Assembly: GCA_025617745.1 (NCBI GenBank)
Contig: CM046867.1
Coordinates: forward strand, 31,674,705 to 31,738,704
Source: Heliocidaris erythrogramma
Taxonomy: Eukaryota > Echinodermata > Echinoidea > Camarodonta > Echinometridae
Length of the DNA stretch: 64,000 nucleotides
Reading direction: 5' to 3'
The notes under the pieces were generated by a model, which worked only from the letters and a program-made list of their open reading frames with translations, was not told the DNA's origin and searched no databases. Of this stretch, positions 46,811 through 59,045 are shown one piece after another. A program made the position numbers and the translations under genes. How positions within the stretch are numbered: the first letter of the stretch is position 1; each line of letters starts with the position of its first letter.

Positions 46811-47793
46811 ACTTCAGAGAAGGGACAGAGGTGTTTGGATAGGGTAATGAGGTGCTTGATCACAGAACCCCTTGACCATTCATCAAGGTATTCAGTGGTC
46901 ACTTTCCACTTGACCTCATTATGCAGGACCCCTGATACCACTTCATCATGTCAGGTACTTTGTCGTCAAAGCTATCGGTGTTCAACTTTAACCAGGCTCT
47001 TTAAGTACCCAAGCAATAGCGACATGGTTGTGGACTCGTTTTGAAGCTGTCACGATTACATTTGCAGCGGAACGGGGAGGGGGGAGGGGGGGGGGGCTAC
47101 AGCTCCCACTTTTTTAGTAGACACGTTTCACAATGCTTATTGCAATGAAATAATATGATCGTTCGCATGCTCAAAAACACTCCGCCGGCCTGCAGTATGC
47201 AGATAGCTTGGCAATTACGAGGGCGGAGGGCCGCTCAATGCTGTCTGAATAGAGAGGGTTAATGCTCGGTCTTAAACTTAGGTCGCCCTAGCATGAACAG
47301 TGTTTTATCTATATTTTCATTACTCGGTACATTCTTACTGTAATTATTTAAATGATCAAGATGTTTTGGGCGTCTGTCCGCTTAAATTTTAGAATCTTAC
47401 CTTCAGTTTTCCTTGTAGTGCCGTACACGATAGTTCAAATCGAATGCAATTGGTTAGTCGGCGCCCAACGCACATTACTCAAATGAAAGGCCCCTGTCCA
47501 AGAACTTGCAAGAGTTAAAAATCCTTTTCAATCAACTTTAAAGATACAAAATTCCTTCATAAATATCTTCTCTTTATCGATGACACCAGCATAATCTCTC
47601 GTATTGAAAAAGTATAGCATATTTATGGTATGCCCCTCTTTAACATAATTGACATATTTTGAAGGAATTAAAATGTCACATACGAAACACAATTGAATCA
47701 ATCAAAACTCAACAATAAGGAACAGGCAAGATGGATGACTTCAATCTACATTATTCCCCACTGGCTTCTGATTCAAAGGAGTATACGCATCGA
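46811..47793. other. No gene seen
   Basis: Includes a G-rich run at 47077-47093. A GTAAGA donor-like site on the minus strand at 47396 follows only 18 open codons without an acceptor. Confidence 0.45.
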
Positions 47794-48082
47794 GTGGTGT
47801 AGCGCCGGGAAGGGAGAGGGGGGTGGAGGTACGAGGCACTTGTCCCCCCCCCCCCCGCTCCATCCCATCAAAAGGTAAAATATAAATATAAAGAAAGCTT
47901 TCTGTCCGTTGGGGAACAGGAAGAAATGGGAGAGAAAATAAATGTCAGAAGAAGATGAATTCACTGTCATGGGAAAGGGGTACCCCGTCCAAGACAGTCC
48001 ACACATCCCTCAGATTTCGTCCACAAAATATAAAGTATCCCCCATCCCCCCCCCCCCATGACTGGACAACCCTACACCAGTG
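47794..48082. mobile_element. Poly(C/G)-bearing MITE-like element
   Basis: Left end AGTGGTGTAGCG and right end CCTACACCAGTG are inverted relatives. Interior C runs lie near 47846-47856 and 48048-48056. It belongs to the CAGTGGYGTAG family; 289 bp, non-coding. Confidence 0.5.
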
Positions 48083-48412
48083 CACAAAACAATTTACAAT
48101 GATAGCGATAACATCAAGAATATAACCAAAGAAGTTTCCTTTCAAGGAGTTTACAATGCCATTTTCAAAAGAGGGGAGGTATTTGAAGGACTCAATTACA
48201 TGAGCGAAAAGGAACTTAATTAACCAGATAAATAATGAAGAATGCTGTCCTTTCTGTAAATACACGAAACCATCGCTGTACGTCCCTGCCCATTCATCAT
48301 AAACCAATGATAAAACCATTCATCTTATATAGTAAGTAAGAAAGAAAGAAACATCTATACTTCGATGATTCAACAAACGCAAAGTACAGTCACCATTGCA
48401 ATTCATTATTAT

Positions 48413-48529
48413 CGCAGTCACATCAACGAGACCGACCCCTTGATCGACAACAGACCGAACTTAAAAATTACATACCCCAAATGGTCAAAATTTGGTCGGT
48501 TTGGAGTCGTTTTAGCGGTGTGACTGTGG
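48413..48529 (-). mobile_element. CAGTCACAC MITE, copy 2
   Basis: Read on the minus strand it starts CCACAGTCACACCGC and ends GTGACTGCG, with interior CGACTCCAAACCGACC and GGTCTGTTGTCGATC. This matches the element at 34921-35048. Confidence 0.65.
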
Positions 48530-48670
48530 TATAAAATAGTTTCTTTGCCGCCTTAGGATATCATGTCTCATGTCCACATTCTCCAAGACCATTTATTTTT
48601 CTTTATGCGTATAGAAGAAACCAGACAAGAAATGGTATTCCATTATTTTCTTATATGATTATTTGAAGAT

Positions 48671-48857
48671 AGTGGCGTGGCATGGGCCCAGACACGGAGG
48701 GGGGGGGGGGGGGCGCACGGTCATCATTGGGGGGGGGGGGCGCACAGGTATTACTCGATGGTGCCGAATACCTTCATCATTCTCCCCGTCCTTTTCTTCC
48801 TCTCCCTTTCCTTTCTCCCTTTTTTCACCATTGATGGGGGCACAGGCATATGCCACT
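48671..48857. mobile_element. Poly(G)-bearing MITE-like element
   Basis: Left AGTGGCGTGGCATGG and right GGCATATGCCACT are inverted relatives. Two G runs (48699-48713 and 48729-48740) sit in the left half and a pyrimidine-rich tract in the right half, the usual layout of the family. Confidence 0.55.
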
Positions 48858-50386
48858 CATGTGAACAGTTTCCACGAGGATTTCTTTTTCTTTGTGCCCA
48901 CTGAAGACACCAGACAAGAAACCGTACAAGTCCACTGTTCTTCTTCTACGACGACTTGTAGACAAGCATAATCCTCGATTCACTCATGATTTACGAGAAG
49001 TGCTATAATTGTATGCACTCTTGACTTTGAGGACATTTGTCATAGTTAACGTATTCATTTGACGCGTCCTAAATTGGCTCTCTTTATTGTCACCATAAGA
49101 ATGTGAAAATGGCTTCGACGCAAAGTCGGGCGGTCCTTAATTGCGACCGTACCCGAAGTTCGATAAAATCGTAAAACGATTCATCCATTCAATACGATAG
49201 AGACGGATTAAAAGCAATCATATCATTCTTTTGACGACTCCCCCATCACACTAAAGACGTTGTATTTTTACAAAAGAATAAATAAACATGGGCACTGCAA
49301 GGATTATATCGCAATTATATTTCTGTTTTGACAACTCTCAAACACTAAGGAGCTTGTAATGTACATAATCTGAAAATAAACATGGAGCCCATGAAGGACA
49401 GATAGCTCGTTAAAAAGAAATAGGCTGAAGCAACTGATATTTTCTTCTTTATGCTCTTTATAAAGAAAAAATCAATTTCCGCGATTATATACTGTACCTT
49501 GTGTCTTGTGCATCGTGCGCAGCTTCAAAACTTAGATGGGGAAATTATATATGAAAAATAATATATTCAAAGCATCCCGTATAGAATATCAACTTGTAAT
49601 ATAACGTCACTGTACAGCCCTAAACATGGGAAATACTATGTCATTGCTATCAAACAGCATCTCCGGTCGTTCAATTCTACACAATCAAAAGTTGATTGAT
49701 TTGATTTGGCAAAAACTAGGACGATTTTTGTGGCGCTATAAAGCCAGGTAAAGCTTACATGTAGACAGCTTTGGCGTATAATGGAAACCACAGAATGAGA
49801 CCCAAATAGTCTATTCGAAAATATGTTGGTCAATAATGTACGAACAGATGAATGGTGGAGTTTATGACCCACTTTAGCTCGAAAAGGGACATTGGTTAAG
49901 CCATGACTTTGACCCCTTACACGACCTTTTATCCCCATTTTGATTTGAATTGTCCCATTTTATGACACGAAGCTGGGGAGTATGATTTATGCATAGGAAA
50001 TGCATTAGTGTGTTAATCCATGGTTAATCGATATCTTGGGGGATCGAAACAAGCGAGAAATGGGTCGGCGGGTAACAAATGATCACAGATTATACCACCA
50101 CACGAAGCAGGTAACTTGCGAGCGAAAAAAGGAATACAGTCGTGGGAAAATCAGTCGAAAATATGAATTATAAATTATAATGAAATAAGATAGTGTGAGA
50201 AAATTCTATCTCTTTTTGTAGTAAAATGTTTGTTAAAACACGAAGGATGCTGAAGAGGGCCGTTTAGGTTCATTTCACATGTACTGATTACACAACCATG
50301 ATTGATCGATTTGAAGTGCAATTTTCATTATTTTATGATGAAAACGTATCTCCTTCTCGGTATGGGTACAACACGAGCACCGGGAC
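48858..50386. other. No gene seen
   Basis: AT-rich. The 100-codon minus frame at 49636-49938 has no recognised domain or splice signals. Confidence 0.5.
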
Positions 50387-50654
50387 CAGTCGCGTCGCGT
50401 GAGTCCAGCCATTGTGGGGGGGGGGGGGGGGCCGGGTGGCACCATTCTTACTTGGAAAATGAAAGGCGAATTTACAAGGCCACTGAGTAGGGAAGTGCGA
50501 GGGATCGGGGACCCTATCTTCCTTTCTCATCGTTTTCCAGACTCTTCCTTTCATTTTCTCTCTTTTTCTCTCTTTTCTTTCTCTATTTTTTTGTCATTTG
50601 ACTGGGGGGGGGGGGGGGTACGTGGACCCTGTTGCCCCCTGATCTACGCCACTG
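50387..50654. mobile_element. Poly(G)-bearing MITE-like element
   Basis: Left CAGTCGCGTCGCG and right TCTACGCCACTG are imperfect inverted ends. G runs at 50416-50431 and about 50604-50617 border a pyrimidine-rich interior. 268 bp; same family as 10125-10353. Confidence 0.55.
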
Positions 50655-51423
50655 ATATTTGGGCTTAATGCAGAACTCACATTTTCAAATGTTTACGACA
50701 TTACGTCATGATCTATCGTAATTGAAAAAATCTAATAATATTAGATCAAAGGACTTAAATGATAGGGGGACATGAAGTGGGCAGCTCTACTAGAATAGCT
50801 TATTTCTACACAGTAATCAGGGAAATGATAGAGAAAATCAATCATTGTCGAAGCTTGTCATATAACATCATACATTTTTATCTTTTCCCAAATACATTCA
50901 CACCCACATACACCTGAATACAAAGAAAATTTCTCAGCATGCGGTCGGACAAACATTGAAAGATTGTATTTCTGGAAAATTGAATAATGACTTTGGTTAT
51001 CGGGGAAGATACCGAAGAGGCAGAATTACATGTAGCAATTATTAAACTGCTCTCTATCACATCTTTTAAAAGTCCAGAATATAAAAAAGAGCTCCTCGCT
51101 TATACTGCAGTAACCCGGGACAACAAGTCAAAACTGACATCATATAAACACCAAACAAACTCAGAGTAACATACGTCATAATCATATCAAGGGCTGTGTC
51201 ATTGTGACTATACTATCTGTATATAATGTAACGTCACACATAATGAATTATATATTGTTAACAATTAAGAGTTCATTAAAATATGAGATGTACAAAAACG
51301 CGGTGCGGCTCAGTTTCACATAACACTAATTAAAAAAAAAACTGTTGAAATAAGATCACATGTTTAATCTGACTCTGCCGCTAAATGATAAGATAAAGTT
51401 GCTATGTCGTGTTGATAATTATT
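50655..51423. other. No gene seen
   Basis: AT-rich with short chance frames on both strands. Confidence 0.5.
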
Positions 51424-51584
51424 ACCCACGCCGATGAAATCGGCAGGGTTATGTAAAGGGCTCCGTATGTTTTTACCCACGCCGATGAAATCGGCAGGGT
51501 TATGTAAAGGGCTCCGTATGTTTTTTTTTGTTTGTTTGTTTGTTTGTTTGTTTGTATGTTTGTTTGTTTGTTTGTTTGTTTGTG
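51424..51584. repeat. 51-bp tandem duplication with hairpin, then (TTTG)n
   Basis: Two exact or nearly exact 51-bp units (51424-51474 and 51475-51525) each carry GCCGATGAAATCGGC, a 6-bp-stem hairpin, and end CTCCGTATGTTTTT. They run straight into a (TTTG)n microsatellite up to 51584. Following sequence (ACGGGTGAACGGATTTGCACC and after) may belong to the same element. Confidence 0.85.
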
Positions 51585-52511
51585 TACAAGATAACAAGAG
51601 AACGGGTGAACGGATTTGCACCAAATTTTCAGGGAATGTTCAGAAAGTGACAGGAAAGAATCGATTAGATTTTGGTGATGATTGGTTGACCCCTGCAAAT
51701 TCTGTGTGACCTTGAACTTTTGACCCTGTAGTAAAGTATAGGAACTTCAGTTCAGAGAGTGACAGGATAGAAACTAGAAAGTTTGATTACCCCTAACTTC
51801 GCCTGCCGATGCAGAAATATTTTGGTCAATCAAAACACTCATTACTTCGTCTCACCAAAAATCTATTTCAGGTTTATGAATTTTAGAAGACTTTTAGACC
51901 CATTATTTGCTATTTCACTTCAAATCCGCACGAGCCTGCAATGAATATTCAAAGCCAACGTATCCCAGCAACAAGGGATTTTTCGCGCTTGAACTGTACT
52001 CTCGTTGCGAAATCGAAAGCGGCTAGGTATACGGTATACGTATAGCCTAGCACGTCTAATTTCTCCTATTTCTTATCTTCTGTGCATTTCTGTTTATTTT
52101 CCCCGGTTCTTTCCACTTTGTTGTGGAAGTTTTTGTGATTTATTTTATCCTGGTGGACGTGTAGTACGTGATTTTAATTGTTTTCGGTGAAAATCTGGTG
52201 CGTTTGTTCGACGTGAGTGAGTCTATCGCACTCGCGAGTGTTCGCGTGTGTTGATCTGAGTGAGTGGCTGAGTAGCTGTAGTGTACGTACATAACTATAC
52301 ACAGCACTGTCGCGAAGTGCCTGGGGCCGGCTGACTGTAGTACTGAGTGAGTAAGCTCTGTGCCTCGCATGCACGTCATTTTCAAGTCGAGATCCAACTT
52401 CTTTTGTCGTCATATTTATTTTATCCAAGCCCGATGAAAAAAAAAACAACAACCCGAATTGCAATGTAAAGATAGAACATGAATACATTTACTAACACTG
52501 ACATGACTGAA
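51585..52511. other. No assignable gene; CpG-rich patch
   Basis: From about 51960 to 52400 the sequence is richer in GC and CpG and in GTGAGTG words. It could be a 5' untranslated exon or the 5' region of a mobile element, but no coding continuation was found. Confidence 0.35.
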
Positions 52512-52700
52512 CCAAGGCCGTACGCAGCGGGGAGGGGGGGGGGGGGTAGTTGCCCCCCCCCCCCCTGCCCCCCCCCCAGAAATTTCAAAATCATACTTTT
52601 TTTTAATCGGGTTTTAGACTTCAAGTTATGGGTTCCTTTGAAAGCGATCATCTTGCCCCCCCCCCCCCCCCAGGAAAAAAATTTCTGCGTACGGCCTTGG
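52512..52700. mobile_element. MITE with perfect 16-bp inverted ends and 6-bp target duplication
   Basis: CCAAGGCCGTACGCAG at 52512-52527 is exactly inverted at 52685-52700, and ACTGAA lies directly on both sides (52506-52511 and 52701-52706). The interior holds several G and C runs, the last at 52656-52671, and no coding sequence. The perfect ends suggest a fairly recent insertion. The superfamily is not identified from this alone. Confidence 0.85.
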
Positions 52701-52706
52701 ACTGAA

Positions 52707-55700
52707 CACTGAATACAAATTGCTAACATTTTTTTTCTCACCACGCCACGCTCTCTGACATGTCTAATCAATTACTTTTAGGGGAGGGATGTTTCAATAA
52801 TAAAATATCTTTTTCAGAAGAATTTTTTCAAGGGTGGGGACACACAAAGCTATGACCTGGATATGGCAAAATTTATTGGGGGGGGGGGGGGGAGATGTGC
52901 CTCTTGTTATCCCCTTTGAATGGCTACTGCTTACAAAAATAATCGCAACAAAACAAAACCTATTGGGTTAAGGCGTGGGTCTGCCGCCTTTGACGGCCTT
53001 TCTAGTTCAATATATAATGTATTTCCAATTTTTGTTCCACTGTTCATTTAGTTAATACAAACAACTTCTGCTGACACGATAATAAAAATTTTAAACTTTT
53101 TACAACCACCAAATGATTGACTTCTTTTATGAATGTTATTCTATTTTGATTGTTCATTTTGATCCGTTTTGAGCGCTCTTTTGTACTTCCTTGTACATTT
53201 GCTGATAATCCAAAATTGTGTATTTTATTTCAGTAAATGTATTTGATCTGAGTTGATCTTTTTTAGAGATTGTCTCAGATCTCCTGACTATCGAATATTA
53301 AAGACCAAACAATTCATGCTTGAAGCAAACTTGTTCCACGAAATTGGAGTACCAAGAGACGCCCTCTTGGTACACTGTAAGGTAGCAATGATTTGGGTGA
53401 ATGGGTGAAGATCACGAGGGCTGGAATTCAGACAGATTATGACATCAATGACACTTTATGAAAAGTGCTATTTATTGAATCCCACTGGGGTATGTCACAC
53501 TCTAATGTGATGGTGATCGAGGTAAACCTCATGGGGCGTGAAATGGCCACCAAATTCCTTCTTCACCTGTCTTCGCCTGTTTTCACCTGTATGTCTTAGA
53601 CTCAGAGAAAATTAGATGAGAGGGTAATGGGAAAAAAAGAGGTGGGGTAATGTAATGGTGGATGATTTCGGGGGGGGGGGGGGAGTGGCTTTCAAACCTC
53701 AAGGGGCGTGAAATGTCCACCAAAGTGTTTTGTCAGTGATTTCTACCGACAACTGTTATAAGCTACTGAAATCCTTGCATCTGATTGGCTGAGAGCCAAA
53801 ACACTTGATGAAACGCTCCCCTGAAGTGGTGTCTTGGAGGAGAGGGGTGGGGTGCATGGGGGAGGGGGCTTTTCAACTAGATGAGAAACATGGGGGTTTG
53901 GAGACGTGGACTAAATAGATCAATTAGCAGTAGAGAAGCTGTGTCCAATCACGAGGAGGGGGATACAATTGCAAGAGGAGGTCTTGGAGATTCTCTCTCA
54001 TCTTTTTTTTTTTTTTTTTTTTTTTGGGGGGGGGGGGGGGCAATGAGATCAAGATGATTGGGACACATGTCCCCTTGCTAGGCCAACATGGGTGCTACAT
54101 AATCGCTTCATTACCCTTTTATAACGTTTTCTTGACGATGTCATGCACGAGAACAAGGGTAAATTTTAAAAAGTAGACACTGAATATAAGTTGTTAGAAT
54201 ACTTGGAATAAAGAGTCAGAAATGGGAAGGGAAGGGCAAATATTTCATTTCAGTCGAAGTGATAGGTTATGCACCTCTTTTATAAATTTTGTTGAAAATA
54301 GCTCTTTTGTTAAGTAATGGAGCAGGTAAAGGTGATTGGAAAAGGGGCGGATAAAAGTAACTTTCGTACACCAAATCTGTTGAATTCTATTGTTTGTGAG
54401 ATGAACTGTTTCATTTTTGGAGTGTTTGGACCCGTTATTGTGATGAAATGTTCCATGTCTACGTCAGAGCATACAGGTGGCTCACATTAAAGGCCGAATT
54501 AGAGTTCAACGAAACACGAAGGTGAACATCAAATTTCCCGTGAAATTGTTCAAGAACGGAGATCTGGCGTTCCGAGACAAGCAATTCAGCACACCCTCGT
54601 CTTCTCTTATTTTACCCCGGAAGAAACCAATATCAGGGAGTGGAGTAAAGAGATCCGCCCCCCCCCCCCACACACACAACGAAAAATGCTTCCCATCATC
54701 TTGTAGACTGTTTTTAAACTTGTATTTTCAAAATTTACGTTTTACTGGGGACTATACGCCCATCACAATGTAGCGCACATTGTAAATGAAAGAGCTACAT
54801 TTCGCCCCCATCCCCCACACCCACCTCGTCGTCATCAACAATCAAAGAAGAATGCGGCTATAAAATCTATGTGGAATCGCTCGACCCCTTGCTACATAAA
54901 ACGAAAAAAAAAGGGCCAGGAAAACTGTGTAGAAACTGTTTGAAATTGGTTTACCATTTTAAACTCTGGATATTCTCAAAAGGAAATTTTTTTTTTTTAA
55001 TTACAAGAGCCTGTTTTTTTTTTTTATTATTTTTAGTTACCATGAAAAGGAAGTTTTATAGACTTGAACATTTTAAACATAATATTGTTTTTATTGATGC
55101 TAGAAAAGGAACTCAAGACAACAATTGGATAAGGCGAATTCCAAAGTATATTGTAGTAAATAAAAACAAGTTTGCGCAGTATCACGCAGAATACATTAAG
55201 CATACATTTATCATTTGGAGAAAAAAATCCGACAATGCCAATACCTATCTGTTTATCTTTTGATAGGCATAGTTACAAATCATTTGTTGATAATTTAACA
55301 AACAATTCCTGCTAAATGTATATAAAAGGAACTGGCGATGGATGGAAAAAGAAGTTTTTGAATTTGTGAGCTAAACCTTTAATACTTGGAACTCAATCAC
55401 CTTACCCGGAAAAGGTAAGCAGAAAAACCCATAGATTATGTAGAGTGAATATTTAGTTCAATTATGCCACTTTTATTTGCAATGGGCTGTGTTAAACTCG
55501 GCCAAGGCCAGAGCCAAAAATAAAAACAGATTTATCCCCCCTTTTCTCCATTGCACTCATGACCTGGGGGTAGGCCAAGCGAGTATTGAAATAAATGTAT
55601 ATAACAAGTAAAATTTTGTTTGTTCCGTCCACATAGTCTGGTTTGTGAACAAAAAAGCCTTTGTCTGATATGTCTGAATTATAAATAGCGTCATGGCAAG

Positions 55701-55917
55701 GTGTGAAGATGCACTTTCTGGAGCTCAAAATGAGGTCACGGTGAATATTTTAGTATAACATTTGCTGATCGAGGTTAAACATTGAAGTGTGAAAATCACG
55801 AACCACAAATATATTTTTTTAAACATGAGTGGCAATGAACCCATGTTACACGGTCTAAACATTTCCATTTGACTATCATCGAGTGTTATGGAGGAAATTG
55901 CCCAGCAACTCGGCCAT
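52707..55917. other. No gene seen; poly(G) runs and a spaced direct repeat
   Basis: Contains G runs at 52878-52892 and 53670-53683, and a T(23)G(15) junction at 54003-54040. A 31-bp direct repeat AAACCTCAWGGGGCGTGAAA... occurs at 53524 and 53694 with two mismatches. A frame at 54477 reading VAHIKGRIRVQRNTKVNIKF follows a CATACAG acceptor-like site but has no family support. Confidence 0.4.
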
Positions 55918-56180
55918 TTGCTAAGCAACTTTCACTGTAACATCGACGAAATCTTTTTGTTTGGGACCGTAAGTAGTGTAACTAGTGTAACTAGTGTAAA
56001 CGGGAATTTTGATAAAAACATAATAACCAAACGATACGGGAAACGTTCTTAAAATGAGTGACAATCGACCAATACGTTCTAAAACATTTGATCTTACTAG
56101 TATCGCGAAGTTACGGTGAGAGTTGCTTAGCAACTATGTCATTTTGGAGTAGTTGCTCAGCAACTTTCACCGTAACATCG
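55898..56180. mobile_element. Short element with 24-bp inverted ends made of X-box-like palindromes
   Basis: 24 bp at 55918-55941 starting TTGCTAAGCAACTTTCAC are inverted at 56110-56133 with two mismatches. Outer copies of the same block lie at about 55899 (TTGCCCAGCAAC) and 56152 (GTTGCTCAGCAACTTTCACC). Each contains a GTTGCN-NAGCAAC palindrome like the RFX-factor X-box. A short GTGTAACTA tandem lies inside near 55975-55998. No coding sequence. Confidence 0.65.
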
Positions 56181-58844
56181 AGATGTTTTGGACCGTAGTG
56201 TACACTACGGGCTATAAAGATAAAAATATATAAGAAGTAAATGTCGAAGAAAACGCCATGTTTTGTGTAACAATACTGTCAACAATTACATTTTGAAAAA
56301 AAACGCACATTAATGGAAGCATGCAGGGAAGTGTTTTAACTGACTAACATGACTACGAGTCCACAACAAGTCACTCTATGTAAATGCTTAAATGTTACTT
56401 TATACGAGTTATGAATAAAAGCACACATGGTTGAATTCACAAACATACTGATATGAATTATTTGTTGCTGAATTTCGTACTCTGTATACTAGAAGAAAAC
56501 AGATATTGTTCATGATATTCAAAGGTGTTTTTCTCCATGACTACGGCTGTCATTTACTATACACACTGTGAAACATAGTCATTTTGACGTTTAAAGGCAT
56601 GTTGATTTCTGACGGTAATGAAACTGTATACTTCGAGAGAAGTGGAAACAAAACATTCTCAATTTCACATCATCATAGTATGTGGCATGTTTTGACCAGT
56701 AGGACGTATACAAATTTTTAAAAAGAACAACACATGGTAATATATCACATGTATACATTAGAAAAAAAACCCCAGGGAATACGTATATATGTATGGGACT
56801 ATACGCATTCTATGGCTCTAGAACACATTAATTCCCTCGTCATTCTCTGGGCTATCATTCATTTCTATTTAACATAGTTCGACATATATAACTTATATTT
56901 GTATAGACTTTGAAATATTCAGTGTTGTGCCGTCCAATAATTATCCGAACAGTTTTCATCATTTACCCTTACCAGACGTAAACACTAATCTTTAATGGAT
57001 ATTATTGACTTTGTCATGGCAACAAAAAATCATGTCAATAAAGATGTGTCTTATATTCAAGAACAGTTGAACACATTTAGACTTTTATCAGACTATAGAA
57101 ATCATTGTAACAATGAGAAAATGCCAACTACAAAACATGACTTTTTTATCACACATCATCTTCATTTTGTGCGACCTAATTTTTGACACAAAATGTCTAC
57201 CAGCTGACTGGCAGCTACATTGTCTTCAGGCCTAGAGGTGAATTGAGTTTCAAAAGACTCTGTCTGAAAGCAGCCATTTTAAAAATGTGGTACAGACATA
57301 ACGACCAAAATATAAATCGTCCTATGTTTTGAATTACAAAAAATCAGGTGAAAAGCCAAGCACATGTACAGACAAAGTAGAGTAATTATGGTCATGGTCA
57401 GGAGACTGCATTGTGAAAGAAACTGTCTTGAAGTTGTCGGGGAAAAGGTTGATGATGGGGTACGAAAGACTTATTTTGTATTGTCAGGTTTTAGAATGAT
57501 TACTATGATAACACAGTGAATAGTCTTGCTGATAAACGAAAGACAATGAAAAGCACTGCACACAGATAAGGGAATTTGGGACTACACACACACACATGTG
57601 GTATTAAGATTTTTTTTTCCTCAATGAGTTTGAAAGTATTATTAGTTATATTGGGGATATATCAAGAGCTATCACTTTGATGAGATAAACAAAGGGAAAA
57701 CTTTCAGTTAAGTATTCTGGAATTTTGTTTCTTCCTGTCGGAATATTTAAATACAACACTTTTGACCTATGGCTATGATATCCTATCGGTGTATACCCCA
57801 GCCGATATTATACGGTTTCCTCAAATATCATGATTAAATGTTCCACGTACTTTCTTCTGAGGTAAAAACTACAAGGTTGGACGCAACCCTATTGCAAGTG
57901 CTCTGTAAATTTATATGCAGAAATCTCAAGAAGACGATGTACACACTTACTATTCATTGCAAGACCACCGTGTTGACTTTTGTTGCCAAAATATGTTGTT
58001 TTTGTTACAAATTGTTGCATTATGGATTACAGATCGTAGAATACCCCCCGCCTCTCCTCCACATGCCCCAAGGCCAGGGGGTACAAGTGGGTGCTACAAC
58101 CTATTCAACGCTTTGCCACCTCGCATAATGTGTCTGAAATTCCTACCTTTTTCAACTCTCCTATTTTGGACTAAATTCAGTATATTCTTGCGAATTTCCA
58201 AACTATGTTGACGATAGTTATGTCAATCCCAATTTAAGCCCCTAATGGTTCTCTTGAGCTTCCTCAACTCATCTGGAAAATTCGGCCTAAGGTGAATATG
58301 TTTGTCGGCGGCATGACTTTGCATGTTTGGTGTCGCTAATCGACCGAGGCATTTTTTATACAATAAAAAGCAATATTTTCTATAGCACAATAAAAAAAAA
58401 GTATCTATAGAATATCATGAAAGAAGTCGGATTAGGAAAATATTTTCACGAAAATCCATAGCAACAAGACGAGCCCAAAATGTTTAAACAGACGTCAGTG
58501 AAACCTGAATGTGCGGACATATATTATCTAGATTGGGCGGGTTTGATATGTTTTTTAATACCGATTTTTGAATACAAACATGTTTTTGTGACAAATTTGT
58601 CGACACAGTAAATATTTTGCGATTGCTGAAGGTTACCTTTTATGGAAGGACTTCAAGACGTATATGTTTGAATATACACATTCCAGTACATAGCTTTTCG
58701 TCAGGTTAAATCCGAAATAAAATGCGAGTCATGGTACCTCAAAGGACAGGGGCAGCTCCAGAATAACTTTAAGAGGGCACTGGCCACATGCAATGTGTGC
58801 ACAGTCTCCACTACCTGAGTGGCATTCAAGCAAGTCTCCATTTT
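56181..58844. other. No gene seen
   Basis: AT-rich sequence with chance frames. A short C-rich patch is near 58043-58085. Confidence 0.5.
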
Positions 58845-59045
58845 ACAGATACGCACATGTGCTAACCATCAAACTGATGTCCGCATCCTATATACCGGGT
58901 ATCCATTTATACACTTGGGCGGAGAGAGGCAATGTACATTAAATACCTTACATGGTACATGCCGCTCCGGGACTAGAACCCAGACATCCCTATCTACCGT
59001 CAGGTGATCAAAACGCCATCAGACTACGACATCCCTGGTCCCTAC
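58845..59045 (-). mobile_element. Degraded tRNA-derived SINE, minus strand
   Basis: On the minus strand: a head GGGACCAGGGATGTCGTAGT, a degraded B box GGTTCTAGTCC, and a body CCTCTCTCCGCCCAAGTG with TATAAATGGATACCCGG. The body matches SINE bodies of the 14621 type in layout. Confidence 0.5.

Noticed and set aside
46835-47044. Possible decayed guanylate-cyclase-like (HNOBA) fragment suggested by GHFPLDLIMQD
   Set aside because: The resemblance is limited to a few residues and the frame is not open; too weak to claim.
47397-47455. Minus-strand donor GTAAGA after an open stretch ending QGKLK
   Set aside because: Only 18 codons are open and there is no acceptor between the stop and the donor.
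54477-54600. Possible exon reading VAHIKGRIRVQRNTKVNIKF
   Set aside because: Only an acceptor-like CATACAG supports it; no donor and no recognised family.
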